Of a stretch of 6,886 nucleotides of DNA, positions 5,897 through 6,886 are shown one piece after another. Both the position numbers and the translations under genes were made by a program. The notes under the pieces were generated by a model, which was not told the DNA's origin, searched no databases, and was given only the letters and a program-made list of their open reading frames with translations. Source of the stretch: Clostridia bacterium (GTDB taxonomy: Bacteria; Bacillota; Clostridia; Christensenellales; UBA1242); the NCBI GenBank assembly GCA_900766395.1, contig CAAFWB010000089.1, forward strand, positions 1 to 6,886, read 5' to 3'. How positions within the stretch are numbered: position 1 is the first letter of the stretch; every line of letters begins with the position of its first letter.

Positions 5897-6886
5897 ATGG
5901 AATATCCAAGTTTTGATATGGATGTCAAATTCAAAGATGGGTCACGTGGCACCCAAGATTTTTCTTTTTCCGATAACGACAACCAAATTGAATTTAGCAA
6001 TGGTTTAAACATCACAAAAGACGAAACAGGCAAATGGAATCTTCATCTCGCTCTCGAAAACAAAGAAATGCATGCAATCGCAAAAGCAATTGCACTTCCA
6101 AATGAAATCAACTTAAATTTCGACACAGTCAAAATTCCACTCAGCAGAGTTAGCATTGCAGACAATGGCAACATTGAATTTGAGCTGGAAACAACAAAAG
6201 ATCGAAGAACTGGCAACACTCGCAATTTCACAATCACTCCAAACAGCATAAAAACTTCCAACACAGAAATTCCTTTTGAACAAAAAGGTCAAACAGTTGG
6301 AGTGAAACTTCCAAGAAACTTTGCTCAACTCTTTTTGGGCAACCACGAAGACTCAACAATCAAAAACGCATTGCCAGTTGAATTTTTCAATGTTCTCGCA
6401 GATTACAAATATAAAGATTTTTTTAAATTTGACGAAACAAACAAACATACACTTCTAAATTCAAACATTCCTCACTCCGAGAGTATTGATATCATAAATA
6501 TTGACGGAAACTTTTACACTCTTGTCAATTCAAAAATGATGAAAATTGAGGCAGTATCACATGTCCCACAAGAAACAAGCGGATATCATGATTTGACATT
6601 TGTTTTCAAAAAAGGGTCAGAACATGTCGCAAGAACCTTTAAAAGAGTCAACACAACAAAAGCAGAAAACCTTGCTCAATTTATGGGAATCAGCGTTGAA
6701 GATTGGAACACAAAAAACCGTCATCTTGGAGAAGACCCTGCCCTCACAACAGCAATCCTCACAGCAAAAGAATTTAAAGCAACAGACAGAAGTCGTGTAA
6801 AAAATCTAACGAGTGATGGAATTGAATCTGAAGAACAACCTGAGCAATCAGAACCAGAATCCTCTTTTGACATCACGCCAGATGAA
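5897..6886 (+). CDS. Uncharacterised cytosolic, cysteine-free protein (3' end outside window)
   Basis: The frame is open for 330 codons from ATG 5897 to the right edge, so the gene is incomplete. I do not recognise the family. There is no signal peptide or transmembrane segment, so it is probably cytosolic. Residues ~1-150 alternate short polar and hydrophobic stretches as in a beta-rich fold, with many Asn, Thr, Asp and Glu. A middle part (~200-300) looks mixed alpha/beta and includes a helical stretch near 260-300. From about residue 306 it becomes a Glu/Pro/Ser-rich acidic tail (ESEEQPEQSEPESS), probably disordered. No cysteine occurs in the visible 330 residues. It has its own consensus promoter and ribosome site, so strong constitutive or operator-controlled expression is likely. 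It follows the 5184 membrane-protein gene by 53 bp without a visible terminator, so some readthrough from it is possible. A phage or element structural role is conceivable but has no direct support. Confidence 0.8.
   Translation, partial: MEYPSFDMDVKFKDGSRGTQDFSFSDNDNQIEFSNGLNITKDETGKWNLHLALENKEMHAIAKAIALPNEINLNFDTVKIPLSRVSIADNGNIEFELETTKDRRTGNTRNFTITPNSIKTSNTEIPFEQKGQTVGVKLPRNFAQLFLGNHEDSTIKNALPVEFFNVLADYKYKDFFKFDETNKHTLLNSNIPHSESIDIINIDGNFYTLVNSKMMKIEAVSHVPQETSGYHDLTFVFKKGSEHVARTFKRVNTTKAENLAQFMGISVEDWNTKNRHLGEDPALTTAILTAKEFKATDRSRVKNLTSDGIESEEQPEQSEPESSFDITPDE

Noticed and set aside
1..6886. CRISPR array, tRNA, rRNA, insertion sequence or att site.
   Set aside because: No regularly spaced repeats, no tRNA-like cloverleaf, no transposase reading and no paired direct repeats were seen by eye on either strand.

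Overview
The window reads as a fragment of an AT-rich, low-GC Gram-positive-type genome, most likely an uncultured Bacillota (Clostridia-like) bacterium or a prophage in one. The reasons are strong AGGAGG ribosome sites about 5 nt from the start, sigma-A type promoters, a LexA/DinR-type box of the Bacillota form (CGAAC-N4-GTTC), GLUG-repeat and SH3-type surface proteins, and a Bacillota-phage style regulator. No rRNA, tRNA or housekeeping gene is present, so the taxonomy is inference.

Layout, left to right. (1) 1-1806, minus strand: 602 codons of a large Sec-exported GLUG-repeat surface protein that starts at a TTG and runs off the left edge. (2) 1912-3363, minus strand: an intact phage terminase large subunit with ATPase and nuclease motifs. 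(3) 3452-4312, plus strand: a membrane-anchored SH3-type protein. (4) 4309-4878, minus strand: a phage-type regulator with a sigma-70-region-4-like HTH; it converges on the SH3 gene and both stop codons lie in one TTAA. (5) 4879-5183: a divergent regulatory region with two promoters, a LexA-like box and several TGACA/TGTCA dyads. (6) 5184-5843, plus strand: a second, smaller protein with signal peptide, beta-rich ectodomain and C-terminal membrane anchor. (7) 5897-6886, plus strand: a cytosolic, cysteine-free protein of unknown function behind a textbook promoter, running off the right edge.

The minus-strand pair (HTH regulator, then terminase) keeps the order seen at the start of late regions of many Bacillota phages. 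However, the slot between them, where a small terminase usually sits, holds an inverted SH3 membrane-protein gene. Downstream of the terminase, where portal would be expected, there is a surface protein gene. No portal, protease, capsid or tail gene is visible. The terminase could be an orphan or domesticated copy, a prophage remnant, or part of a phage or satellite with an unusual gene order; the flanks would decide.

A second theme is translation initiation. The terminase, regulator and unknown protein have AGGAGG/GGAGG sites. The two plus-strand exported proteins have none, and their -10 boxes end 6-7 nt before the ATG, as expected for leaderless mRNAs.
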